This document shows positions 11,663 through 20,108 of a DNA stretch of 64,000 nt, one piece after another. Each line of letters begins with the position of its first letter. Positions within the stretch are counted from its first letter, which is position 1. The position numbers were made by a program, and so were the translations under genes. This DNA comes from Bacteroides neonati (GTDB taxonomy: Bacteria; Bacteroidota; Bacteroidia; Bacteroidales; Bacteroidaceae). The notes beneath the pieces are model-generated. The model was not told where the DNA came from, did not search any database, and was given only the letters and a program-made list of their open reading frames with translations. The DNA is taken from positions 248,001 to 312,000 of the forward strand of contig NZ_HG726019.1 in the NCBI RefSeq assembly GCF_000499785.1, written 5' to 3'.

Positions 11663-13723
11663 ATGATAACAAACCAGTTACTTCGCCCTACAAGCATTGT
11701 GGTTGTAGGTGCATCGAACAATGTGCACAAACCCGGAGGAGCCATCCTGAGGAATTTGATTCAAGGTGGTTATCGCGGAGAACTCCGTGCGGTGAACCCC
11801 AAGGAGACCGAAGTGCAAGGCGTTGCCTCCTTTGCCGATGCGAAGGATATTCCCGATACCGATCTGGCCATTCTTGCCATTCCGGCTGCCCTTTGCCCCG
11901 ATGTTGTCGAAACGCTTGCCGCCACCAAACAGACGCGTGCGTTTATTATTCTCTCGGCCGGCTTCGGAGAAGAGACTCACGAAGGTGCATTGCTCGAAGA
12001 CCGTATTCTGGCAACTGTTACGAAATATAACGCCTCGCTCATCGGCCCCAATTGCATCGGGCTGATGAATACGTGGCATCACAGCGTATTTACCCAACCC
12101 ATCCCCAACCTCAATCCGCATGGAGTCGATTTGATATCGAGTTCCGGTGCTACCGCCGTGTTTATTCTCGAATCGGCGGTGGTCAAAGGGTTGCAGTTCA
12201 ACTCGGTGTGGTCTGTCGGAAACGCCAAGCAGATCGGTGTCGAAGATGTGTTGCAGTACATGGACGAGGCGTTCGACCCGAAAACCGATTCGAACATCAA
12301 GCTCATCTACATGGAGAGCATCAAAGATCCCGACCGCCTGCTGTTTCATGCCTCTTCTCTTATAAGGAAAGGGTGCAAGATAGCCGCCATCAAGGCGGGC
12401 AGCTCCGAGAGCGGCAGTAGGGCGGCCTCTTCTCATACGGGGGCTATTGCTTCGTCCGATTCGGCTGTTGAGGCGTTGTTCCGCAAGGCAGGCATCGTGC
12501 GCTGCTTCTCGCGCGAGGAGCTGACCACGGTTGGTTGTGTCTTTACACTGCCCGAACTCAAAGGGAAGAACTTTGCCATCATCACCCATGCGGGCGGCCC
12601 CGGCGTGATGCTGACAGATGCCTTGAGCAAGGGCGGATTGAATGTACCCAAACTCGAAGGCCCGCTGGCAGATGAGCTGAAGGGGAAACTCTTTCCCGGT
12701 GCTTCGGTCGGCAATCCGATCGACATCCTCGCCACAGGTACCCCCGAACACCTAAGCATTGCCATCGACTATTGCGAGGAGAAGTTCGATTCGATCGATG
12801 CCATCTTCGCCATCTTCGGTACACCCGGGCTGGTAACGATGTTCGATACCTACGAGGTGCTACACCAAAAGATGCTCACCTGTCGCAAGCCGGTTTTCCC
12901 GATCCTTCCGTCTATCCATACGGCAGGCGAGGAAGTAGGTGTTTTTCTTCAGAAAGGACACGTAAACTTTGCCGATGAGGTGACGCTGGGCACGGCACTG
13001 TCGCGCATCGTCAATGCCCCTCAACCGGCTGTTCCCAAGATCGAACTTTTCGGGGTCGACGTGCCGCGTATTCGTCGCATCATCGATTCCATCCCCGAAA
13101 ACGGATACATCGAACCTCACTTTGTGCATGCGTTGCTGCATTCGGCAGGTATTCCGGTGGTCGAGGAGTTTGTGTCTGCCACTAAAGAAGAGGTGCTGGC
13201 TTTTGCCCGTCGCTCGGGCTTCCCGGTGGTGGCTAAGGTTGTTGGACCGGTACATAAGTCGGACGTCGGGGGCGTGGTGCTCAATATCAAGAGCGAGCAA
13301 CACCTTGCCCTTGAGTTTGATCGCATGATGCAGATACCCGATGCCCACAGCATCATGGTGCAACCGATGTTGAAGGGAACCGAACTGTTTATCGGTGCCA
13401 AGTACGAAGAGAAGTTCGGGCACGTGGTGCTCTGCGGTCTGGGAGGTATCTTTGTGGAGGTGCTCAAGGATGTATCTTCGGGTCTGGCTCCGCTCTCGTA
13501 CGAAGAGGCTTACTCCATGATCCGTTCGCTGCGCGCCTATAAAATCATTCAAGGAACCCGCGGACAGAAAGGGGTGAACGAAGATAAGTTTGCCGAGATT
13601 GTAGTCCGTTTATCTACCTTGTTGCGCTTTGCCACGGAGATCAAGGAGATGGACATCAACCCTCTGTTGGCAACCGGACAGAACGTGATTGCCGTAGATG
13701 CGAGGATTCGAATAGAAAAGTAA
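11663..13723 (+). CDS. ADP-forming acetate/acyl-CoA ligase, fused alpha-beta
   Basis: Interconverts acyl-CoA, ADP and Pi with acid, CoA and ATP, usually conserving energy as ATP from acetyl-CoA or related thioesters. The 686-aa protein has an N-terminal CoA-binding Rossmann domain (PTSIVVVGASNN..PGGAILRNL), then succinyl-CoA-ligase-like domains with GPNCIGLMN and SHTGAIASSDSAV, whose His is the candidate phosphohistidine. The C-terminal ATP-grasp domain covers about residues 460-686 (GFPVVAKVVGPVHKSDVGGV, GGIFVEVLKDVS, EMDINPLL). Both subunits are in one chain, as in many anaerobes. The start is set by the upstream -7 box. Confidence 0.9.
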   Translation: MITNQLLRPTSIVVVGASNNVHKPGGAILRNLIQGGYRGELRAVNPKETEVQGVASFADAKDIPDTDLAILAIPAALCPDVVETLAATKQTRAFIILSAGFGEETHEGALLEDRILATVTKYNASLIGPNCIGLMNTWHHSVFTQPIPNLNPHGVDLISSSGATAVFILESAVVKGLQFNSVWSVGNAKQIGVEDVLQYMDEAFDPKTDSNIKLIYMESIKDPDRLLFHASSLIRKGCKIAAIKAGSSESGSRAASSHTGAIASSDSAVEALFRKAGIVRCFSREELTTVGCVFTLPELKGKNFAIITHAGGPGVMLTDALSKGGLNVPKLEGPLADELKGKLFPGASVGNPIDILATGTPEHLSIAIDYCEEKFDSIDAIFAIFGTPGLVTMFDTYEVLHQKMLTCRKPVFPILPSIHTAGEEVGVFLQKGHVNFADEVTLGTALSRIVNAPQPAVPKIELFGVDVPRIRRIIDSIPENGYIEPHFVHALLHSAGIPVVEEFVSATKEEVLAFARRSGFPVVAKVVGPVHKSDVGGVVLNIKSEQHLALEFDRMMQIPDAHSIMVQPMLKGTELFIGAKYEEKFGHVVLCGLGGIFVEVLKDVSSGLAPLSYEEAYSMIRSLRAYKIIQGTRGQKGVNEDKFAEIVVRLSTLLRFATEIKEMDINPLLATGQNVIAVDARIRIEK

Positions 13724-13738
13724 TGTAAACTGTCTGAG

Positions 13739-13776
13739 AAAGAGGGGGATGCCATGCAGTAATTTCCCTCTTTGCG
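13739..13776 (+). terminator. weak hairpin after the acyl-CoA ligase gene
   Basis: AAAGAGGG (13739-13746) pairs with CCCTCTTT (13766-13773) around a 19-nt loop. The following tract is only weakly T-rich, so termination may be partial. Confidence 0.4.
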
Positions 13777-13810
13777 CATTTTATACTAAATACACTTAAC
13801 TGATACGATT

Positions 13811-14281
13811 ATGGAAAAAAACGGAAAAAGGTGGTTGCGGTTTACCAACCAAGTATTATCGATGCTGTTGGCACTGCTGGGTGTGGCGGCGTGTGACGGT
13901 TCTGGCAGTGTGGAGTATGGTACACCCGTTGCCAGCTATCATGTAAAAGGAAAAGTGGTCGATGCCGAAACAGGTTTGCCCATCGAAGGTATGCGGGTCA
14001 AAGCCGGGTGTATATATCAAGGCGATGGCGCATCGTGGCTAACTCACTATCCGGAGATCTTAACCTCCGACAAACAGGGATCCTTTGAAAAGAGGGTAGT
14101 CGACCTCCCCGGCAATACCTTCCGACTTATTTGGGAAGATGTGGATGGCGCGGTCAACGGTGCTTACGTAAAAGACTCGGTCGACGTGAAGATTGATAAG
14201 TTTGTGGGCGGCCAAGGTTGGAGCAAAGGCGAAGCAACGGTAGAGGCCACGCTGAAGGCCAAAAAGGTAACACCTAAATAA
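13811..14281 (+). CDS. lipoprotein of an rSAM/lipoprotein system
   Basis: A 156-aa lipoprotein with a hydrophobic signal ending in GVAAC (Cys28 lipidated) and a single Ig-like or carboxypeptidase-regulatory-like domain (VKGKVVDAETGLPIEGMRV). The EYGTPVASYHVKG stretch right after the lipidation site looks like the conserved N-terminal signature of proteins annotated as radical-SAM-associated lipoproteins (TIGR04134, from memory). Its stop lies 2 bp before the radical SAM gene, so the two are co-translated. It is presumably the substrate or partner of that enzyme; the modified residue is not known. Confidence 0.82.
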   Translation: MEKNGKRWLRFTNQVLSMLLALLGVAACDGSGSVEYGTPVASYHVKGKVVDAETGLPIEGMRVKAGCIYQGDGASWLTHYPEILTSDKQGSFEKRVVDLPGNTFRLIWEDVDGAVNGAYVKDSVDVKIDKFVGGQGWSKGEATVEATLKAKKVTPK

Positions 14282-14283
14282 CC

Positions 14284-15357
14284 ATGAGCGATTCTCTTTC
14301 GCTGAGGCAACGCCTCTCTTTGGAAGTAAACCGGAAAGCACGCCATAACCTTCAGGAACTGCACCCGTTGCGCCAACTGTTTTGGGAGTGTACGTTGCGC
14401 TGCAACCTATCGTGCAAGCATTGCGGCAGCGACTGCAAAGCCACGGCGGGTAGTAAAGACATGCCTGCCGCCGATTTTCTTCGTGTCATTGATTCGATTA
14501 CACCTCGCGTGGGCGAAAAGAAACCTTTTGTCATCTTTACCGGTGGCGAAGCATTGATGCGCAAAGACCTCGAAGCAGTGGGGCTGGCTCTCTATCAGCG
14601 TAAGTATCCGTGGGGAGTGGTGTCGAACGGTATGTTGCTCAACGGCAAGCGTCTCGATAGCCTGATGGCGGCGGGTATGCATTCCGTCACGATCAGTCTC
14701 GATGGTTTTGAAGAAGATCATAATTGGATGCGCGGTCATGCCGATAGTTACCACCGCGCTATCGGAGCCATCAAGATGTTGGTGCACGAACCTGAGCTGT
14801 TGTGGGATGTGGTGACTTGCGTGAACCGTCGCAACTACCCTTATCTGGAGCAGATGAAGGAGTATCTCTACCGCATCGGTGTGCGCAACTGGCGTCTTTT
14901 TACCGTTTTTCCGGTAGGCCGTGCTACTCAGCATCCGGAGTTTCAGCTAATGGATGAAGAATTTACGGGTACGCTCGAGTTTATCAAACGCATCCGCAAA
15001 GAGAGCCGCATGAAGGTCAGCTACGGTTGCGAAGGCTTTCTAGGTCGGTACGAAGGCGATGTACGCAATAACCTCTATACTTGTAGCGCCGGGGTTACGG
15101 TGGGTTCCGTCTTGGCAGATGGGGCTATTTCGGCCTGTCCCAGTATCCGCAGTAACTTTAAGCAAGGCAATATCTACGAGGACGATTTTATGGACGTATG
15201 GGAGAATCGCTTTGCTCCCTTTCGCAACCGCGAGTGGATGCGCAAGGGCGATTGTGCCGATTGCAACTTCTTTCGCTATTGCGAAGGCAACGGGATGCAT
15301 TTGCGAAACGAAACGGGCGATCTCCTGTTTTGCCATCAAAAACGTATTACAGACTAA
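14284..15357 (+). CDS. radical SAM/SPASM maturase of the rSAM/lipoprotein system
   Basis: A 357-aa radical SAM enzyme. The [4Fe-4S] motif CNLSCKHC (CxxxCxxC) sits near residue 40, followed by FTGGEALMRKDL and SLDGFEEDHNWMRG. The C-terminal third is a SPASM/twitch domain with Cys-rich segments (CSAGVTVGSV.., CPSI, CADCNFFRYCEGN) for auxiliary clusters. Such enzymes modify peptides or proteins; the partner lipoprotein directly upstream is the obvious candidate. It resembles TIGR04133 (from memory). A strong paired inverted repeat follows the stop. Confidence 0.86.
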   Translation: MSDSLSLRQRLSLEVNRKARHNLQELHPLRQLFWECTLRCNLSCKHCGSDCKATAGSKDMPAADFLRVIDSITPRVGEKKPFVIFTGGEALMRKDLEAVGLALYQRKYPWGVVSNGMLLNGKRLDSLMAAGMHSVTISLDGFEEDHNWMRGHADSYHRAIGAIKMLVHEPELLWDVVTCVNRRNYPYLEQMKEYLYRIGVRNWRLFTVFPVGRATQHPEFQLMDEEFTGTLEFIKRIRKESRMKVSYGCEGFLGRYEGDVRNNLYTCSAGVTVGSVLADGAISACPSIRSNFKQGNIYEDDFMDVWENRFAPFRNREWMRKGDCADCNFFRYCEGNGMHLRNETGDLLFCHQKRITD

Positions 15358-15455
15358 GGGGAAGTGTCGAAACTCCCCTTTTATCGAAATCACTCTCGCT
15401 ACAGCAATCTGTGACGAGGGTGATTTTTAGTTTATGATAGTTTCGACACATCCCC
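15358..15455. terminator. nested inverted repeats between convergent genes
   Basis: The outer arms GGGGAAGTGTCGAAACT (15358-15374) and AGTTTCGACACATCCCC (15439-15455) are 17-bp inverted copies with one mismatch. Inside them AAATCACTCTCG (15387-15398) and CGAGGGTGATTT (15415-15426) form a second 12-bp stem with one mismatch, followed by T5. The structure fills the gap between two convergent genes and probably terminates both. The double-stem layout is unusual for a simple terminator. Confidence 0.7.
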
Positions 15456-15475
15456 TCTCGATTGTGTATCTGCTT

Positions 15476-16675
15476 TTATGGTTTCAGTTTGGCAAAGATG
15501 ACAACGTTGTTGTCATTCTCGTTCAGTGAGTCGAACAACTTCTGGGCGCGTGCCCGTGCTTTGGCAGAGAGTCCCTTCTTTTTTAGTTCCTTTTCTAATG
15601 TCTCTTGCAGTTGCAACGGTTCTTGATTGAGTACGTAATAACCGTTACTGAATAACGGCCAAACGGTCATATCGGAGGTTCCGAGAAAATCGTTGTACAG
15701 ACGCACGTAGCTTCCGCGCAAACTCTTCTTGTCGACCATGTAATATGCCGGCTTCGAACCCACCCACGTGGTTTTGGAAACCTGTATCGGCGATGATACA
15801 TTGCCTTGATAATAGGCAGGTAGTTCGCTGTAATCGTGCCAAGGAATTTTATCTTCCGGATATTTCGCCGTAAAGCAGGCTTCCAGTTTGTTGGCGGTGG
15901 GGTTGTAGTGATACAGACTGTCGATACGCGGCGGCATGATAACGGCCAGCATTACGTTGTAGGTGGCTGCATTGTTATCATTCAGGACTTCGTTACTAAA
16001 GTCCTGCGGCACTTCGAGGTGTTTCGGTGCAACGACCTTTTTACGCTTTCCCTTGAAGTCTTGAACCCAGACAACAGCTGCCGAACCTTTAAAGGGGAGT
16101 GCCGTTACTGTTACTTCCGATTTGGCTCCGTCTACCCGAAACTGCCCCTTAGGAACTCGTGCACCGAGTGGTATGGGTGGTTGAGGCTGCCCTTTGAGGT
16201 CGAATACCAGTAGTTTGTCGCTTTGCCACGGAAGAATATAAATGCGGTTGCGCTCTTCGTCCAGCTGTTCGGCATACGTATTGAGATATTCGTTCGGCCC
16301 TTGTCCGTACGAGCCTATATTGGTCAGGAACTTACCATTGCGGTCGAAGAGTTTATAAGGAGTCTGTTTGTTGTTGCTTATTAAGATGTGCTTCTTGCCA
16401 ACGGTGGTTCGCGTCCAGCCACCGATGAGTGCCTCGTCTCGATTGTCCAGCTTCACTATTTGAAGCTCTTCCGTCAGCTGACTTAGCGGAAGATTGATGG
16501 TGTCTTTTAAGGCCTTCAGTTCGGCAGTGACGAGCTGACCCGTTCGTTTTGCTACAATGGGAGAGCGGGCAAAGGGATTTTTCACCGTTTGTGCAAAACC
16601 GTCTGCACAAATAAAAGAGGAGAATAAACAACAGGCAATAAAGCCATGAGCTAAAAGATTTGTTTTCATACGCAT
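15476..16675 (-). CDS. secreted 6-bladed beta-propeller protein
   Basis: A 399-aa exported protein with a Sec signal (cleavage near DGFAQ) and blade-like repeats such as ILISNNKQTPYKLFDRNGKFLTNIG followed by GQGPNEY, the hallmark GxGPGEY-type motif of Bacteroides propellers (PF17170-like, from memory). Function is unknown; these proteins are usually encoded next to TPR-HTH regulators, as here. The start is 16675 or 16669 (MRM). It has its own canonical promoter at 16713-16744 despite following the regulator gene on the same strand. Confidence 0.75.
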   Translation of the reverse strand: MRMKTNLLAHGFIACCLFSSFICADGFAQTVKNPFARSPIVAKRTGQLVTAELKALKDTINLPLSQLTEELQIVKLDNRDEALIGGWTRTTVGKKHILISNNKQTPYKLFDRNGKFLTNIGSYGQGPNEYLNTYAEQLDEERNRIYILPWQSDKLLVFDLKGQPQPPIPLGARVPKGQFRVDGAKSEVTVTALPFKGSAAVVWVQDFKGKRKKVVAPKHLEVPQDFSNEVLNDNNAATYNVMLAVIMPPRIDSLYHYNPTANKLEACFTAKYPEDKIPWHDYSELPAYYQGNVSSPIQVSKTTWVGSKPAYYMVDKKSLRGSYVRLYNDFLGTSDMTVWPLFSNGYYVLNQEPLQLQETLEKELKKKGLSAKARARAQKLFDSLNENDNNVVIFAKLKP

Positions 16676-16712
16676 TACAGATTAAATGAATCATGGTGTG
16701 TTGGTATGGCAG

Positions 16713-16744
16713 CAAAAGTAGCGGTTCGCCAGTGAAGGGGCAAA
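16713..16744 (-). promoter_or_regulatory. promoter of the beta-propeller gene
   Basis: On the minus strand TTTG (16744-16741), a 20-nt spacer, then TACTTTTG (16720-16713). It lies between the regulator stop and the propeller start. Confidence 0.75.
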
Positions 16745-16844
16745 TAAACAGGCGGACAAAAGAACGAACTCGAAATTTACTTAACTATCTGTTATCTAAT
16801 TTCTTATATATGAAACATTCTTTTCTGTAAGCGGACATCTTCAG

Positions 16845-18539
16845 TTAGAATCTTTGTAAAAGTTGATCGAGGCTACTGCTTTCGTCGCAAACACCGAGCT
16901 TCTCCGTTTTAATGCGGTACTTCCGTTTGGTGATGGCAGCTTTACTTACGCAATAGATGTCTGATAGATCTTGTACGCTGGTATTGATCTTAACCAAGCA
17001 GCAAAAGTCGATCTCTTTCTCCGTGAGCTGTGGATACGCTCGCTTTAAGCGGACGGTGAAGTTGTCAAAACCATCGTTGACGGCTGCCCGTATTTCGCTC
17101 CACTCCGCATTCGTTACCTCGATCTTCTGATTGGAAGGATTACTGTTTCCGATATTCTCCGCATCCGTTGCATGCAACGAAGACAATTTATGGAAAAAGG
17201 AGATGTGCCGGAAGATGGCTTCGCGTAGTTTATGCTCCTTGTTTCGCAGGCACGCTTCCTTTTCGCGGAGTGTGCTGAGCTCGGCTTCTTTGTGGAGTAG
17301 CAGATTCTCGTGCTGCAACTGTCTAGCTCTCTCCTCGATTTGCTCTTTGTGGCGGTTTTGTTCCGATAGCAACCTTCTCTTCTTCTCATACTGGTAGAAA
17401 AAGGAGATGACCAAGGCGATAAAAAGCAGTATGATGACTGCCCCCATCATCCAAAGTTCTTGTTTCTGCTGCCGGAGCCGAAGTTGGTACAGCTCGTTTT
17501 GCAGCTTTGTTTCATTGTACTTCTTCGTCTCGATGCGGGTGTTGAGTTCCAACTCCATATTGTTATGTATCTCTTTCTCTTTTTGTGCCAGATAAAAAGC
17601 TTGTTCCGGATATGCTTCGGCATCCATCAGCCGGAACAGACTGCTGGTGGCTTCGGCTGCTACGTAGCTCGACAAGGAGTTGGAAGCCAGCGTATAGTAT
17701 ACTTTGGCCGAATCGGTTTGGTGGAGTGCGTCGTATATTCGCCCCTGTATAAGCTGGTAATAGGGCACATCGTAGCGGCTGCGCTGATAGTGCTTGAGTT
17801 GTTGGCTATAGCGAAGTGCTTGTGCGAAATCTTTGTTACGTACGAAGAACGTAACGAGAGATTCTGCCACGCGATAGTTTAGTCGGCGATACCGGCGAGA
17901 GGCATCGAGTTGTTGCATCAACTCGCGGCTGCCTGCAACGAACTCGTCGTTACGGTTCATCTTTTCCAATACCCCTAGTCGTGCCCGAAGAGTACGGTAT
18001 ATAAATAAGGTGTCATTCATTCGTTTGGCAAGTGTCAGGCAGCTATCTGCCAGTTGCAATGCCTGAGGATATGATCCTTTTTGTGCATGAGCGATTTGGG
18101 CTACCGTAAAGAGCGGTGCTTTGAGAGAATCGTTCATCTTCTGTTTCTCCCTTTCTATGAGAGCCACATAGTGTAGTGCCGAGTCCGGTTGTTGGGTGTA
18201 GAGGAAGCTGTTGGCCTGTGCTATGCGCGCCTGCATCCATTGAGTGCTGTCTTTCGCTTGTAGAAAAGCAGGTATGCATCGTTGCAGCAGTGAGTCTTTG
18301 GGTTTCCCTGTGCCCCAGAGCGTGGCTTTATAGAGTAAGAAGCAGTAGTTGGCTTGTGCTGTTCCGGTGAGCTTGCCGGGCTCTCTGACTTGTTGCAGAT
18401 AGAACAGCATGCTGTCTGTAGACGCACTTTGCATGCGTTTTGCCTGTGTCAGTAAGTCTGCTGTCGATCGGTGTGTGCAGCCAATGAGGCAGATCAATAA
18501 TGCGGTGAGAGTGAGTAATAGATAAAAGTGTCTTGTCAT
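16845..18539 (-). CDS. membrane-anchored TPR regulator with C-terminal HTH
   Basis: A 564-aa protein. The N-terminus is a lipoprotein-like signal (LLICLIGC), followed by about 300 residues of TPR-like helices and a transmembrane segment near residue 365 (MMGAVIILLFIALVISFFY). A long coiled coil (KEQIEERARQLQHENLL) leads to a C-terminal LuxR-like helix-turn-helix (LTEKEIDFCCLVKIN..VSKAAITKRKYRI). This layout suggests sensing outside the cytoplasm and DNA binding inside. The likely target is the adjacent propeller gene, but that is inference. It follows the ComM-like gene after 30 bp on the same strand. Confidence 0.78.
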   Translation of the reverse strand: MTRHFYLLLTLTALLICLIGCTHRSTADLLTQAKRMQSASTDSMLFYLQQVREPGKLTGTAQANYCFLLYKATLWGTGKPKDSLLQRCIPAFLQAKDSTQWMQARIAQANSFLYTQQPDSALHYVALIEREKQKMNDSLKAPLFTVAQIAHAQKGSYPQALQLADSCLTLAKRMNDTLFIYRTLRARLGVLEKMNRNDEFVAGSRELMQQLDASRRYRRLNYRVAESLVTFFVRNKDFAQALRYSQQLKHYQRSRYDVPYYQLIQGRIYDALHQTDSAKVYYTLASNSLSSYVAAEATSSLFRLMDAEAYPEQAFYLAQKEKEIHNNMELELNTRIETKKYNETKLQNELYQLRLRQQKQELWMMGAVIILLFIALVISFFYQYEKKRRLLSEQNRHKEQIEERARQLQHENLLLHKEAELSTLREKEACLRNKEHKLREAIFRHISFFHKLSSLHATDAENIGNSNPSNQKIEVTNAEWSEIRAAVNDGFDNFTVRLKRAYPQLTEKEIDFCCLVKINTSVQDLSDIYCVSKAAITKRKYRIKTEKLGVCDESSSLDQLLQRF

Positions 18540-18569
18540 GTATTGTGGATTGGTTCTTATAATCGATGA

Positions 18570-20108
18570 TTACCCCGCCCAATTCTCCCGATCCAGGTTT
18601 CTATATCCAATGGCTTCTGCCAGATGAGTTGCCTGTATCTCTTTGCTTCCATCGAGATCGGCAATGGTACGTGATACTTTCAATATACGATCGTAGGCAC
18701 GGGCGGAGAGGTCGAGACGTTGCATGGCCGTACGCAATAGAGTCAATCCGGCAGCATCGGGTTGTGCATAGGTGGAGAGTTGCTTGCTCGTCATTTGTGC
18801 ATTGCAATAGATGGTTGGGTGATCTGCGAAACGTTCCTCCTGTCGGTGGCGAGCATGAATCACCCGCTGGCGGATGGCACTGCTTGCCTCGCCCAATTGT
18901 CGGTCTGCCATCTTCTCAAAAGGTACGGGAACAATCTCTATCTGGATGTCGATGCGGTCGAGTAGCGGCCCGGATATTTTATTCAGATACTTCTGTACCT
19001 GACCGGGATTGCAGACACAAGCTTTGGTCGGATGATTGTAGTAGCCGCACGGGCAGGGATTCATTGAGGCTACCAGCATGAAACCTGCCGGATAATCGAT
19101 GCTACATTTAACACGCGAAATATGGATACGGCGGTCTTCGAGCGGTTGGCGTAAGACTTCGAGCACGCTTCTGTTGAATTCGGGTAACTCATCGAGAAAG
19201 AGTACCCCATGGTGTGCCAAACTGATTTCGCCCGGTTGCGGAAAACTACCTCCTCCCACCATAGCCACTTGAGAGATGGTGTGGTGCGGATCACGGAAGG
19301 GACGTTTGGTAATCAGGGAGGAGTGCCGTCCCAACTTACCGGCTACCGAGTGAATCTTGGTTGTTTCAAGGCTTTCGCCCAGCGAGAGGGGAGGTAAGAT
19401 GGAGGGTAGCCGTTTGGCCATCATCGATTTACCGCTTCCCGGGGCACCGATCATAATAAGGTTGTGACCTCCTGCTGCGGCTACTTCGAGGGCGCGCTTT
19501 ACATTCTCTTGTCCCTTTACTTCCGCAAAATCAAAGTCGAATAGCTCTTGCTGTGCATAGAATTCTTCGCGCGTATCTACGAGCGTTGGTTTTAGCTCAC
19601 ATTCATTATTGAAAAAGCGGATAACCTCCCGGATATTGCTTACCCCGTATACCTGTAAGTTATTCACTACGGCCGCTTCGCGGGCATTTTGTTCGGGAAG
19701 GATAAGTCCGTCGAATCCATCCTCACGCGCCTTGATTGCAATGGGCAAGGCTCCCTTTATGGGCTGGATGGTTCCATCCAAACTCAATTCGCCCATGATG
19801 GTGTATCGGGCTATCTTCTCGGAAGTAATGGTTTCGCTCGCAGCCAGCATGCCAATGGCCAAAGGCAGGTCATAGGCCGACCCCTCTTTGCGAATGTCGG
19901 CCGGTGCCATGTTAATGACCAGATTGGTTCGCGGCATCTTATAGCCTGTGACTTGCAGCGCAGAGATAATCCGTTGATGGCTCTCTTTGACGGCAGAGTC
20001 CGGCAGCCCCACGAGGTATAACATACATCCCCGGGTGCTATTTACCTCAATGGTAATCAGCGTGGCGTCGATGCCTTGTACGGCTGCTCCAAATACTTTA
20101 ATTAGCAT
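18570..20108 (-). CDS. comM: YifB/ComM family Mg-chelatase-like AAA+ ATPase
   Basis: A 512-aa protein. The N-terminal ChlI domain starts MLIKVFGAAVQGIDATLI, and the AAA+ core has Walker A GAPGSGKS and Walker B GVLFLDELPEF. A small Cys-cluster insertion, CPCGYYNHPTKACVC, and a C-terminal Mg_chelatase_C helical domain follow. In Vibrio and Haemophilus ComM is a hexameric branch-migration helicase for integrating transformed DNA; the role in Bacteroidetes is not established. The start overlaps the end of the upstream thioredoxin-like gene by 11 bp. Confidence 0.9.
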   Translation of the reverse strand: MLIKVFGAAVQGIDATLITIEVNSTRGCMLYLVGLPDSAVKESHQRIISALQVTGYKMPRTNLVINMAPADIRKEGSAYDLPLAIGMLAASETITSEKIARYTIMGELSLDGTIQPIKGALPIAIKAREDGFDGLILPEQNAREAAVVNNLQVYGVSNIREVIRFFNNECELKPTLVDTREEFYAQQELFDFDFAEVKGQENVKRALEVAAAGGHNLIMIGAPGSGKSMMAKRLPSILPPLSLGESLETTKIHSVAGKLGRHSSLITKRPFRDPHHTISQVAMVGGGSFPQPGEISLAHHGVLFLDELPEFNRSVLEVLRQPLEDRRIHISRVKCSIDYPAGFMLVASMNPCPCGYYNHPTKACVCNPGQVQKYLNKISGPLLDRIDIQIEIVPVPFEKMADRQLGEASSAIRQRVIHARHRQEERFADHPTIYCNAQMTSKQLSTYAQPDAAGLTLLRTAMQRLDLSARAYDRILKVSRTIADLDGSKEIQATHLAEAIGYRNLDRENWAG

